Assembly: GCA_963540815.1 (NCBI GenBank)
Contig: CAUTQY010000007.1
Span: 10,392-74,391 of the forward strand
Length of the DNA: 64,000 bases
Source: Scybalousia_A sp963540815
Lineage (GTDB): Bacteria > Bacteroidota > Bacteroidia > Bacteroidales > P3
Direction of reading: 5' to 3'
Each line of letters starts with the position of its first letter. Within the stretch, counting starts at the first letter, position 1. Under the pieces are notes generated by a model. That model saw nothing but the letters and a program-made list of their open reading frames with translations, was not told where the DNA came from and did not search any database. Below are positions 51,292 through 60,667 of this stretch, piece after piece. Made by a program: the position numbers and the translations under genes.

Positions 51292-53844
51292 ATGATGAAG
51301 AATTTGACCAAGAATGCTCAAGAAATTATCAAAAATGCTATAGATGAGGCTTATCGTTTGAACGGTTCGCAGATAAGTGTTGGGCATATAATATTGGGAA
51401 TGTTGAGAAATAAGACTTGTAGAGGTTTTCAAGTTATAAGTAATTTTGTAGAGGATATAGATACGTTTAAACGTCAAATAGAGGAAGTTATAGAAAAAGA
51501 TACAAATTTTAAGGTACTGGACGAAGGTAAAAATAACATCCCTTTTTCGGAAACTTTTTCAAGGGTTTTGTTGCTCAGTAGTCTTGCTACTAAGGTAATT
51601 CAATCGCAAAAGATAGGTACCATACACATACTATTAGGTATTAGCAGGTTGCCAAAATCTCCGATAAAGGAAATTTTGGAAAATCATAATATTACTTATG
51701 ATAATATTTTAAATCATTACAATATTATTAATAAAAATCACAATGTCGGTCACATAATAAATACGGAGAGTTTTGAAATAGTAATACCCGCAATAAACGT
51801 ATCTCCGGTAAATAATGATGATACTGACAGAGAGGACAACAATTATCATAAAAAAAAGAAAAGCAAGACAAACAAAGAAGAGGATAATACTCCGTACTTA
51901 AATAATTTTGGAAAAAACTTATATTTGGCTGCTACCATGGGGAAATTGGACCCGGTTGTAGGCAGAGAAAGAGAAACCGACCGTATTATTCAAATACTTA
52001 GTAGAAGAAAGAAAAACAATCCCGTACTTATAGGAGAGGCAGGAGTGGGTAAGAGTGCCATAGTAGAGGGGATAGCCCAAAGAATAGCAAGCAAAAATAT
52101 TCCTTATACTCTTGCAAATAAGATAATTTATTCCTTAGACCTTGCCTCCGTTGTAGCCGGTACAAAATACAGAGGACAATTTGAAGAAAGATTAAAAGGA
52201 CTTATATCCGAGTTGCAACGACATCCTGAAATAATAATATTTATAGACGAAATACATACAATAATAGGAGCAGGCGGTGCGGAGGGAAGTTTGGATGCTT
52301 CCAACATATTGAAACCTGCCTTGGCACGCGGAGAGATACAATGTATAGGAGCTACGACCATGGAGGAGTATCGCAAGTATTTTGAAACGGATAAGGCCTT
52401 GGATAGACGATTTCAAAAAATACGAATAGAGCCGGAAAGTATGGAGGAAAGTATAACCATATTGAATAATATAAAATCTACGTATGAAGATTTTCACAAG
52501 GTTAAATATACCCCACAAGCCATAGAGGCTTGTGTGAGGCTATCTCAAAGGTATATAACCGACAGATTTTTACCGGATAAAGCAATAGATGTATTAGACG
52601 AAGCGGGAGCAAAAGCACATGTGAAAAGTATCAAGTTGCCTCAAAAAATCTTGGCTTTGCAGCAAGAGATAGAAAGCATAAGAATGGAAAAAGAACGACA
52701 TGTGCAGGCTCAAGAGTTTGAAAAGGCTAACGCAGTAAAGTATAGACTTACGGAGTTGGAGGAAAAACTAAAAAAGCAAATAGAAGGATGGAATAACAAA
52801 ATAGCCGACAATCCTATTCCCATAACCGAAGAAGACATAGCAAAGGTTGTAGCCAATATTACCGGCGTTGAGGTTAATAAAGTTTCAAAAGATGAAACAC
52901 TCCGTTTGCTTAATATGGAGAACACTTTAAAACAAAAGGTAATAGGTCAGGATGACGCTATTACCAAGATATCCAAGGCGATAAGACGTTCAAGAACAGG
53001 TTTAAAGGACCCTAATAGACCCATAGGTTCTTTTCTTTTTGTGGGAGCAACGGGTGTTGGCAAAACTTATTTGGCTAAGACTTTGGCAGAATATTTGTTT
53101 GATTCTCAGAAAAATCTTATCCGCATAGATATGAGTGAGTATATGGAGAAATTTTCCGTATCCAGATTAATAGGCGCACCTCCGGGATATGTGGGTTATG
53201 ACCAGGCAGGACAACTGACCGAGGCGGCAAGGCAACATCCGTATTCAATAATACTTTTTGACGAAATAGAAAAAGCGCACAGAGATGTGTTTAATATTCT
53301 TTTGCAAATATTGGACGAGGGACATATTACGGATTCTCAAGGCAGGCAGGTGGATTTCAAAAATACGGTAATAATAATGACCTCAAACGTGGGGTCCAGA
53401 ACACTACAAGATTTTGGTACGGGTGTGGGATTCTCCACAACTCACAAAGAAAATAGTATTAACGAACTTAATCAAAATGTCATAGATAAAGACATAAAAA
53501 AAACCTTTGCACCGGAGTTTCTTAATCGTATAGATGATGTTGTATTTTTTAACTCTCTCTCAGATAAGGAGTTGTTGCAAATAGTAGATTTGGAACTCAA
53601 AGGTTTGAGGCAAAGATTGACCGACTTAGGTTATACAATAGGAATAACCGAAGGAGCCAAACGCTATATTTTGGAAACGGATGATAAAAAGGTGTTTGGT
53701 GCTCGTCCTATAAAGCGTGCAATACAAAAAGAAATAGAGGATCCTTTGTCTGAGTTGCTTTTGGGTGGCAGCAGAGAGAAAAAGAATATAAAGGTTAGCC
53801 TACAAAAAGGAAGACAAAAGAGTTTGAAGTTGGAATTAGTATAG
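51292..53844 (+). CDS. clpC: ATP-dependent Clp protease ATP-binding subunit, ClpC type
   Basis: 850 residues from the tandem ATGs at 51292/51295 (MMKNLTKNAQEI); 14 upstream codons are also open but are not in the family. N-domain (about 1-145, two repeats), then a charged linker. D1 has Walker A GEAGVGKSAIVEG (about 247); the UVR/coiled region MEKERHVQAQEFEKANAVKYRLTELEEKL (about 465) marks ClpC rather than ClpB; D2 has Walker A GATGVGKTYLAK (about 585). Unfolds proteins for ClpP or as a chaperone. No clpP nearby. MlaE follows after 7 bases. Confidence 0.92.
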   Translation: MMKNLTKNAQEIIKNAIDEAYRLNGSQISVGHIILGMLRNKTCRGFQVISNFVEDIDTFKRQIEEVIEKDTNFKVLDEGKNNIPFSETFSRVLLLSSLATKVIQSQKIGTIHILLGISRLPKSPIKEILENHNITYDNILNHYNIINKNHNVGHIINTESFEIVIPAINVSPVNNDDTDREDNNYHKKKKSKTNKEEDNTPYLNNFGKNLYLAATMGKLDPVVGRERETDRIIQILSRRKKNNPVLIGEAGVGKSAIVEGIAQRIASKNIPYTLANKIIYSLDLASVVAGTKYRGQFEERLKGLISELQRHPEIIIFIDEIHTIIGAGGAEGSLDASNILKPALARGEIQCIGATTMEEYRKYFETDKALDRRFQKIRIEPESMEESITILNNIKSTYEDFHKVKYTPQAIEACVRLSQRYITDRFLPDKAIDVLDEAGAKAHVKSIKLPQKILALQQEIESIRMEKERHVQAQEFEKANAVKYRLTELEEKLKKQIEGWNNKIADNPIPITEEDIAKVVANITGVEVNKVSKDETLRLLNMENTLKQKVIGQDDAITKISKAIRRSRTGLKDPNRPIGSFLFVGATGVGKTYLAKTLAEYLFDSQKNLIRIDMSEYMEKFSVSRLIGAPPGYVGYDQAGQLTEAARQHPYSIILFDEIEKAHRDVFNILLQILDEGHITDSQGRQVDFKNTVIIMTSNVGSRTLQDFGTGVGFSTTHKENSINELNQNVIDKDIKKTFAPEFLNRIDDVVFFNSLSDKELLQIVDLELKGLRQRLTDLGYTIGITEGAKRYILETDDKKVFGARPIKRAIQKEIEDPLSELLLGGSREKKNIKVSLQKGRQKSLKLELV

Positions 53845-53851
53845 ATTAGAG

Positions 53852-54601
53852 GTGAATGGAATAAGGATTTTTTTGCAAGAGTTGGGCAGGTATGTTCTTT
53901 TGATGAAAGAAGCCTTTAAACGTCCTCAAAACAATAGAGTGTTTTTGGGACGTATGGTATTTGAAATGAAGGCCTTAGGCATAGATAGTATTATTATAGT
54001 TTTGATAATAAGTGTTTTTGTCGGAGCCGCCATAGTAATACAACTTTTGCTGAATATCAAAGGTCCCGTGTATCCGAGTTGGGTTTATGGTTTTGCGGCA
54101 CGTAAGGCCATAATATTGGAACTTGCTCCTACAATAATATCTTTGATTCTTGCCGGCAAATGTGCTTCTCGTATTGCTTCGGAACTTGGTACACAAAGGA
54201 TAACCGAGCAAATAGACGCCTTGGAAGTTATGGGGGTTAATACTGCTTCTTATCTTATTCTGCCCAAAATAGTAGCTTGTCTGATATTTTTCCCTTTACT
54301 TATGATTATGAGTATATTCTCTGCTTTAATGGGAGGACTTATCGGTGCTTTGCCTTTGGGGAGTTTGACTTTTTTTGATTATGTCCAAGGTGTCCGTTTG
54401 GAATTCGGTACTGGAGAAATAATTTATGCTGTGGTAAAGGCTGTTATAAACGCTTTAATTATTTCCTCCATAGCTTGTTACAGAGGTTATACTCTCAAGG
54501 GCGGAAGTGTTGAGGTCGGACAGGAGAGTACCAAGGCTATAGTTCAAAGTAGTATAGCCATAATGGTATTCAATATTTTAATAACCTCTTTATTCAACTA
54601 A
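53852..54601 (+). CDS. mlaE: MlaE-type ABC lipid-transport permease
   Basis: 249 residues from a GTG at 53852 (MNGIRIFLQELGRY); no better upstream ATG. The family motifs ALGIDSIIIVLIISVFVGAAIVIQ and ELGTQRITEQIDALEVMGVN are clear, with about five membrane segments. Inner-membrane part of a lipid transporter that keeps the outer membrane asymmetric. MlaF starts 6 bases later. Unusual: no MlaD (MCE domain) gene follows; the next gene is an HD phosphohydrolase. Confidence 0.9.
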   Translation: MNGIRIFLQELGRYVLLMKEAFKRPQNNRVFLGRMVFEMKALGIDSIIIVLIISVFVGAAIVIQLLLNIKGPVYPSWVYGFAARKAIILELAPTIISLILAGKCASRIASELGTQRITEQIDALEVMGVNTASYLILPKIVACLIFFPLLMIMSIFSALMGGLIGALPLGSLTFFDYVQGVRLEFGTGEIIYAVVKAVINALIISSIACYRGYTLKGGSVEVGQESTKAIVQSSIAIMVFNILITSLFN

Positions 54602-54607
54602 GTCGCT

Positions 54608-55363
54608 ATGATAAGAGTATCCCACATAAGTAAATTCTTCGGAGAAAAAAAAGTTTTGGACGATATAGATACCGTATTCATACCGGGTAAATGCAATCTT
54701 ACCATAGGAAAGTCGGGGAGCGGAAAGACGGTTTTACTTAGAACGATAGCAGGATTATATCAACCGGAGGGTGGTTTTGTTTCGTACAATGATAGAATTT
54801 TCTCCAAAATGACTAGGGAACAAAAAGTGGAGTTGAGAAAAGATATAGGTTTTATTTTTCAAGAAGGAGCACTGTTTGATTCCATAAATGTAGAGGAAAA
54901 TATTATGTTTCCGTTGCGTATGTTTACAAAACAAAAAAGAAAGGAGCGATTGGAAAGAGTAGAATATTGTTTGGAAAGAGTTAATCTAAAGGGTGTTAAT
55001 AAAATGTTACCCGCCGAACTATCGGGTGGTATGCGCAAACGCGTAGCCATTGCTCGTGCAATAGCGGCACAACCAAAGTATCTTTTTTGTGACGAACCGA
55101 ATTCGGGCTTAGACCCCGTAACCTCAATTGTCATAGATAAACTTATAATGGATATTACGCACGAGTTCAACATGACAACAATAGTAAATACCCACGATAT
55201 GAATTCCGTAATGGAAATAGGGGAAAATATCATATTTATCAATCAAGGCAAGTTGTCCTGGCAGGGTGATAGTAATAATATACTTTCTTCCGACAACAAA
55301 GAACTCAACGATTTTGTTTTTTGTTCCGCTTTGACAAAAGAAATAAAAAGATTAAACAAATAA
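54608..55363 (+). CDS. mlaF: MlaF-type ABC transporter ATPase
   Basis: 251 residues. Walker A GKSGSGKTV, signature LSGGMRKRVAIARAIA, Walker B YLFCDEPNSGLDPVT, and NTHDMNSV after it, the MlaF/Ttg2A pattern (the signature LSGGM is characteristic). Paired with MlaE. Its C-terminal reading frame continues under the start of the next gene only as an open frame, not as a real overlap. Confidence 0.92.
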   Translation: MIRVSHISKFFGEKKVLDDIDTVFIPGKCNLTIGKSGSGKTVLLRTIAGLYQPEGGFVSYNDRIFSKMTREQKVELRKDIGFIFQEGALFDSINVEENIMFPLRMFTKQKRKERLERVEYCLERVNLKGVNKMLPAELSGGMRKRVAIARAIAAQPKYLFCDEPNSGLDPVTSIVIDKLIMDITHEFNMTTIVNTHDMNSVMEIGENIIFINQGKLSWQGDSNNILSSDNKELNDFVFCSALTKEIKRLNK

Positions 55364-55377
55364 AATTCTTTTTTATA

Positions 55378-57468
55378 ATGAATTTTTTATCAAACAAAAG
55401 ACAGATTCTTATTTTTGTCAACAGAGTTATTCAGGTGTTGATAATAGCGGGTTTGATAGTCTTGCTCACTCCCACAAAATCATCTTTTAAATATGAGTTT
55501 CAAAAAGGAGAGTTTTGGAAACATGAAAGTCTTGTTGCTCCATTTGATTTTGCCGTAAAAAAAACGGATAAGGAAATAGATAAAGAAAAAAAAGAATTAT
55601 CCGATAATAGAAAATTGTATTTTGATAACAATAGGAATATTGTTACAAAAATAACCGAACAGATAAATAACGACATTGTAAAGGAGTGTGAAAAAAATAA
55701 TTTTTCTCTTGCTCAAACGGAAAATACCGTGTATAAAACGGATTTTATTGTAGATAAAATATTTACACAAGGAATTATTTCCGGTTACGGAGAAAATAAT
55801 AAAAAGTATATTAATAATGCTATAATAGTGATAGATAGAAACATAGCCAAAGATTTTGATAGTTATGATTTCTATACTATGAAAGATTTGCAAGAGGTTG
55901 TAAACACATATATGGAACAAAATTTTAAGGATGCTAAAAATTATAAATTTGTTGCCGATGTACTTATAAAAAATATTTCTCCCAATATCGTTTATAATAA
56001 AGAAAAAACGGAAGAGATTCTTTATTCTCAAATAGCAGACATATCCATAGTTAAAGGAATGATAGCCCAAAATGAAAATATAATTGCCAAAGGAGAAAGA
56101 ATTACAGAGGAAAAATACCAAATACTTTCTTCTCTGAGAAGTGAATACGAGGGAATAAACCAAAGTAAAATGGCAAGCATACTTTCAAATTTTGGTCAAT
56201 ATCTTTTAATTGTTATATCCTTGGGAGCAATGACTTTGTTTCTTTACAATACGGACAAGAGTATATTTCTCAACAATAGAAAAATATTATTAATCTACAC
56301 TGTCATACTGATAATGATTTTTATGACAATGTTTATTATGAAATTCAATCAAGAATATCTTTATGTTGTTCCTCTATGTTTAACCCCCATACTGATAAGG
56401 ACTTTTTTTGATACAAAAGTTTCTTTGTATGTTTTCTTGGTATTAATTATTATTATAGGTTTTTCCGTACCCAATAGTTTTGAGTTCGTTTTTTATCAAC
56501 TTATAGCCGGTATGATGGCCATGCTAAGTGTGGAACATTTGGAAAAAAGGTCGGAGTTTTTTAATACCGCGCTCATTATCTTTTTTACTTATTCTGTCAT
56601 TTATTTTGCTATGAGTTTTATTCAAGGTATGGACTTTAAACAATTGGATATAAATCGTTTTATATATTTTGCCATAAATGCGATACTAATACTTTTTGCT
56701 TTTCCCATTGTTTTTATTTTGGAAAAAATGTTCGGTTTGGTTAGTGAAATGTCTTTGATGGAATACTGCAACACCAACACCAAAATACTAAGAGAATTGT
56801 CAAATAAGGCTCCGGGTACGTTTCAGCACAGTGTACAAGTTGCCAATATTGCAGAGGAGGTAATACACCAGATAGGAGGAAATTCATTGCTTATACGCGC
56901 CGGCGCACTTCACCATGACATAGGAAAAATAATAATGCCCATGTGTTTTATAGAAAATCAATCCGGCGCCGCAAATCCCCTTAATGATATGACAAATCAA
57001 GAGAGCTCTCAGATTATTATCTCCCATGTAAGCAACGGAGTTAAACTTGCTCATAAATACAAATTGCCCGAACCTATTGTTGATTTTATTCGCACCCATC
57101 ATGGAACAAGTACAACCAAATATTTTTACTACAAAGAGGTAAACGAAAATCCGGGAATAGAAGTAGATAAAACAAAGTTTTCTTATAGAGGACCTCGTCC
57201 GTTCTCCAAAGAAACGGCTGTCTTGATGATGGTAGATAGTGTGGAAGCGGCTTCCCGTTCTTTGAAAGAACACAACGAAGAAAGTATTTCCGCACTTGTG
57301 GACGACATAATAAACTCTCAGATACGGGACAACCAGTATGATAATGCAAATATAACCTTTGCGGATATAGATAAGATAAGGAAAATACTAAAAAACAAAT
57401 TACAAAGTATTTACCACGTTAGAATAGAATATCCTATCAATAAAAAAGAAACAACAAAAGTTAGATAA
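55378..57468 (+). CDS. 7TM-HD family phosphohydrolase, probable cyclic-di-AMP phosphodiesterase (PgpH-like)
   Basis: 696 residues from the ATG at 55378 (MNFLSNKRQILIF), 14 bases after mlaF. One N-terminal segment, an extracytoplasmic region of about 240 residues, six to seven membrane segments (about 285-450) and a cytosolic HD domain with HHDIGKI and HVSNGVKLA (about 510-660). In Listeria the family hydrolyses c-di-AMP. Whether c-di-AMP is the substrate here is inference; the fold is clear. GH3 follows after 11 bases. Confidence 0.9.
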   Translation: MNFLSNKRQILIFVNRVIQVLIIAGLIVLLTPTKSSFKYEFQKGEFWKHESLVAPFDFAVKKTDKEIDKEKKELSDNRKLYFDNNRNIVTKITEQINNDIVKECEKNNFSLAQTENTVYKTDFIVDKIFTQGIISGYGENNKKYINNAIIVIDRNIAKDFDSYDFYTMKDLQEVVNTYMEQNFKDAKNYKFVADVLIKNISPNIVYNKEKTEEILYSQIADISIVKGMIAQNENIIAKGERITEEKYQILSSLRSEYEGINQSKMASILSNFGQYLLIVISLGAMTLFLYNTDKSIFLNNRKILLIYTVILIMIFMTMFIMKFNQEYLYVVPLCLTPILIRTFFDTKVSLYVFLVLIIIIGFSVPNSFEFVFYQLIAGMMAMLSVEHLEKRSEFFNTALIIFFTYSVIYFAMSFIQGMDFKQLDINRFIYFAINAILILFAFPIVFILEKMFGLVSEMSLMEYCNTNTKILRELSNKAPGTFQHSVQVANIAEEVIHQIGGNSLLIRAGALHHDIGKIIMPMCFIENQSGAANPLNDMTNQESSQIIISHVSNGVKLAHKYKLPEPIVDFIRTHHGTSTTKYFYYKEVNENPGIEVDKTKFSYRGPRPFSKETAVLMMVDSVEAASRSLKEHNEESISALVDDIINSQIRDNQYDNANITFADIDKIRKILKNKLQSIYHVRIEYPINKKETTKVR

Positions 57469-57479
57469 AAAAAACACCT

Positions 57480-58985
57480 ATGCCTTTTAATACTTTAATG
57501 AGTAAAATAATGTTGATGCGATTGCCACAGATAGAGAATTTTATGAAACATCCTATTGACGTGCAAAATAAAGTATTCAACTGTCTCATAGACTCAGCCA
57601 AAGATACCGTGTGGGGGAAATTTTATGATTATAGGTCTATAAAAAACGAACAGACTTATAGAGAAAGGGTGCCCTTAAATGATTACGATTCTCTATTACC
57701 TTTTTTTACTCGTATACTAAAGGGGGAACAAAATTTATTATGGCATAGTGAGATAAAGTGGTTTTCCAAATCAAGCGGCACTACCTCAAACAAAAGCAAG
57801 CTCATTCCCGTTAGCAAAGAATCTTTGGAAGACTGTCACTACAAGGGAGGAAAAGACATGTTGAGTTTGTATTGCAACAACTACCCCAATAACAATATCT
57901 TTTCGGGTTATTCTCTTGCGCTTGGAGGTTCTAAGCAAGATAATATTTATAATAATAACATTTTTTGTGCCGATGTCTCCGCTATTATAATAAATAACCT
58001 TCCTTTCTGGGCGGAATGGTTTAGAGTACCCAAAAAAGATATAGCGCTTATGCCCGAATGGGAAGAAAAACTTCAACTCATGGTAGACAGTGTCAGTACG
58101 GAAAATGTGGTCTCTCTATCCGGCGTACCTTCTTGGATGCTTGTTTTGTTGAATAAGGTAGTCAAGCATACGGGTAAGAAAATAGAAGAAATTTGGCCGA
58201 ACTTGGAAGTATATTTCCACGGTGGAGTAAGTTTTCGCCCTTATGTGGAGCAGTACAATAGAATACTTTCTAGTGATATAAACTATATGGAAACATATAA
58301 TGCTTCGGAGGGTTTTTTCGGTTTACAAGATAGGTCGGATAAGGATTCCATGCTTTTACTTTTGGATTATGGCATATATTATGAATTTATACCTTTTGAG
58401 GATATGGAAAAAGAAAATAAGCGTGTAATATCTCTATCCGAGGTTGAGCCGAATAAAAATTATGCCGTAGTCATATCTACCAATGGAGGACTTTGGCGAT
58501 ATTTGATAGGAGATACTATTTGTTTTACCGAGAAATATCCTTATCGTTTCAAAATAACGGGTAGAACAAAACATTATATCAATCTTTGCGGAGAGGAGAT
58601 TATAGTAGATAATGTGGATAAGGCTTTGGAGGTGGCTTGCAAGGTAACAGACGCACAAGTGTCGGAATATACCGGAGCACCCTTGCAAGATAAAAACAAC
58701 AACATTAACAGACACGAATGGATGATAGAGTTTGCAGTAAAACCAAATGATATGGAAAAGTTTGTCAATGTTTTTGATAAAACTCTTCAAGACGTTAATT
58801 CCGATTACGAAGCCAAAAGATACAAAGACTTTGTCCTTAAAAAACCCGTAGTACATTTAGCGGATAAAAATTTGTTTTATAATTGGTTAAAAGACAATAA
58901 CAAACTCGGAGGACAACACAAAATACCAAGATTAAGCAACGATAGAAAATTTATGGAAGAGTTATTGCAAAGACAAAAGAAATAA
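57480..58985 (+). CDS. GH3 auxin-responsive promoter family protein (acyl-adenylate-forming fold)
   Basis: 501 residues. WFSKSSGTTSNKSKLIPVS is the ATP-binding motif (SSGTTxxxxK), METYNASEGFFGLQD and LLLDYGIYYEFIP the carboxylate side, and YLIGDTICFTEKYPYRFKITGRTKHYINLCGEE the hinge. Plant GH3 enzymes conjugate amino acids to hormone acids; the bacterial members' substrates are mostly unknown. Normal length for the Bacteroidota members. Confidence 0.9.
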   Translation: MPFNTLMSKIMLMRLPQIENFMKHPIDVQNKVFNCLIDSAKDTVWGKFYDYRSIKNEQTYRERVPLNDYDSLLPFFTRILKGEQNLLWHSEIKWFSKSSGTTSNKSKLIPVSKESLEDCHYKGGKDMLSLYCNNYPNNNIFSGYSLALGGSKQDNIYNNNIFCADVSAIIINNLPFWAEWFRVPKKDIALMPEWEEKLQLMVDSVSTENVVSLSGVPSWMLVLLNKVVKHTGKKIEEIWPNLEVYFHGGVSFRPYVEQYNRILSSDINYMETYNASEGFFGLQDRSDKDSMLLLLDYGIYYEFIPFEDMEKENKRVISLSEVEPNKNYAVVISTNGGLWRYLIGDTICFTEKYPYRFKITGRTKHYINLCGEEIIVDNVDKALEVACKVTDAQVSEYTGAPLQDKNNNINRHEWMIEFAVKPNDMEKFVNVFDKTLQDVNSDYEAKRYKDFVLKKPVVHLADKNLFYNWLKDNNKLGGQHKIPRLSNDRKFMEELLQRQKK

Positions 58986-59001
58986 GATTTGTTTTAATAT
59001 T

Positions 59002-59778
59002 ATGATTTCCATAACCATAGTAGGTAAAGGCAATGTCGCAACTCATTATTACAAAATAATGAAAGAAAAGGGTCTCGTTGTAAAAATGATTTCCTCTCGT
59101 GGCAGTTTTTGTTCAAATGATTTTTGTTCCAATATTGTTATTCTGGCGATAAAGGACGAGGTCTTAAAACAGGTTGCTTTGCAGATACTGCAAGCCTTGG
59201 GTAAGAAATTAAACGACAGACAGATACTTGTCCACACTAGCGGATTTACGGAAACTTCTTTTTTGCAAGTTCTGTGTAACAACTACGGTTCTTTGTACCC
59301 ATTACAAAGTCTAAAAAAAGATATGCAAATAAATTTCTCTTCTGTGCCTCTTTGTACTTGGGCAAACACTACTTGGGCAAGTCAAGTTTTGGATAGTTTG
59401 GCATTTAAATTATCTCCCATTGTTTATCATCTGACGGATAACCAAAGAAAAAAATTGCACATTGCCGCTGTTTTTGCAAACAATTTTACAAATCATCTTT
59501 TTCATATTTCCCAAACAATTTTAGAAAAAGAAAACTTGGACTTCAAAATTTTATTGCCTTTGATAAGCAGAACCGTAGAGGCAATTAAGGAAAAAGACCC
59601 CTTGCTTTGTCAAACAGGACCGGCAACAAGGGAAGACTACAACACTATAAATGAACATATTGCTCTGCTTTCTCAACCCTACAAGGAAATATACAAATTG
59701 CTAACCCAAAGCATAATCAACACAAAAAAAGAAAACAAAATACAAGATGATAAAAAACATTGCAAAACCTTTTGTTAA
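59002..59778 (+). CDS. Rossmann-fold plus DUF2520 protein
   Basis: 258 residues. N-terminal nucleotide-binding fold (VGKGNVATHYYKIMKEKGLVVKMI with GKGNVA), then DUF2520 (LYPLQSLKKDMQINFSS..., FANNFTNHLFHISQTIL..., QTGPATREDYNTINEHIALL). Family length usually ends around the EIYKLLTQSI segment; here about 20 extra residues follow (ending ...KKHCKTFC) and run 32 bases into the methyltransferase gene. I take this tail as a junction artefact of the inserted restriction-modification pair. Substrate unknown. Confidence 0.85.
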   Translation: MISITIVGKGNVATHYYKIMKEKGLVVKMISSRGSFCSNDFCSNIVILAIKDEVLKQVALQILQALGKKLNDRQILVHTSGFTETSFLQVLCNNYGSLYPLQSLKKDMQINFSSVPLCTWANTTWASQVLDSLAFKLSPIVYHLTDNQRKKLHIAAVFANNFTNHLFHISQTILEKENLDFKILLPLISRTVEAIKEKDPLLCQTGPATREDYNTINEHIALLSQPYKEIYKLLTQSIINTKKENKIQDDKKHCKTFC

Positions 59779-60667
59779 ATGGGTGGGGGGTAAGACCCAA
59801 TTGTTAAATCAAATAGATAATTTAATCCCTTCAAATATAAAACTATCCAATGATACGGTTTATATAGAACCCTTTGTGGGAGGAGGAGCAGTGTTGTTTT
59901 TTATTCTGCAGAAGTATACAAATGTAATGAAGGCTTATATTAATGATATCAATAAAGATTTAATGGATACGTATAGGGTTATAAAAGAAAATCCTCAGCA
60001 ACTTATTTGTAGCCTGAAGAACATGGAAAAAGAGTACAATTTACTATCAGTAAATAATAAGAAGGATTATTATTTGACACAAAGAGAGAGATTTAATGCT
60101 AAAAATGACGACTACATACTAAATTCTGCACTTTTTATTTTTTTAAACAAAACCTGTTTCAACGGTTTATACCGTGTTAATAGTCAGGGAAATTTCAATA
60201 CGCCTCATGGAAAATATGAAAAGCCTTTGATTTGCAATGAGGACAATATAATTATTTGTCATAGATTGTTGGAAAAAGTAGAAATACTACAGGGAGATTT
60301 TGAAAATACATTGCTCTATGCAAATGAACACACATTTTATTACTTAGATCCTCCGTACAAGCCTATTTCCGTCACTTCCGCTTTTACCTCTTACAGCAAA
60401 GAAAATTTTGACGATGAGGATCAAATGCGTTTAAATAAATTTTGTAATAACATTACAGAACGAGGAGCATCATTTATATTGAGTAATTCCGATTTGAATA
60501 CTGAAGAAAATAAAAATACTTTTTTTGATGATTTATATTCCAATTACTTCATTTATAGAGTTAAGGCAAATCGTATGATAAATTCAAATGCAAAAAGAAG
60601 AGGTAAAATTTTTGAACTTATGATTAGCAATAAAGAACAAACAAATCATTTATATCATGGCAAATAA
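59747..60667 (+). CDS. DNA adenine methyltransferase (Dam/DpnM type)
   Basis: 306 residues. KPFVKWVGGKTQLL near the start (SAM-binding, D12/Dam-class), YIEPFVGGGAVLF (motif I, FxGG), and the catalytic DPPY in YYLDPPYKPIS (about residue 202) with NKTCFNGLYRVN. Class alpha N6-adenine methylase; GATC-like targets are frequent in this class but not certain here. Overlaps the preceding gene by 32 bases and the next by 11. Together with the next gene it is a type II restriction-modification system. Codon 11-15 region has six G in a row (59785-59790). Confidence 0.92.
   Translation: MIKNIAKPFVKWVGGKTQLLNQIDNLIPSNIKLSNDTVYIEPFVGGGAVLFFILQKYTNVMKAYINDINKDLMDTYRVIKENPQQLICSLKNMEKEYNLLSVNNKKDYYLTQRERFNAKNDDYILNSALFIFLNKTCFNGLYRVNSQGNFNTPHGKYEKPLICNEDNIIICHRLLEKVEILQGDFENTLLYANEHTFYYLDPPYKPISVTSAFTSYSKENFDDEDQMRLNKFCNNITERGASFILSNSDLNTEENKNTFFDDLYSNYFIYRVKANRMINSNAKRRGKIFELMISNKEQTNHLYHGK

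Noticed and set aside
55597..56163. 188-codon minus-strand frame
   Set aside because: It is antisense within the well-supported 7TM-HD gene and is rich in Phe, Ile and Tyr, as expected for the complement of A-rich coding DNA.
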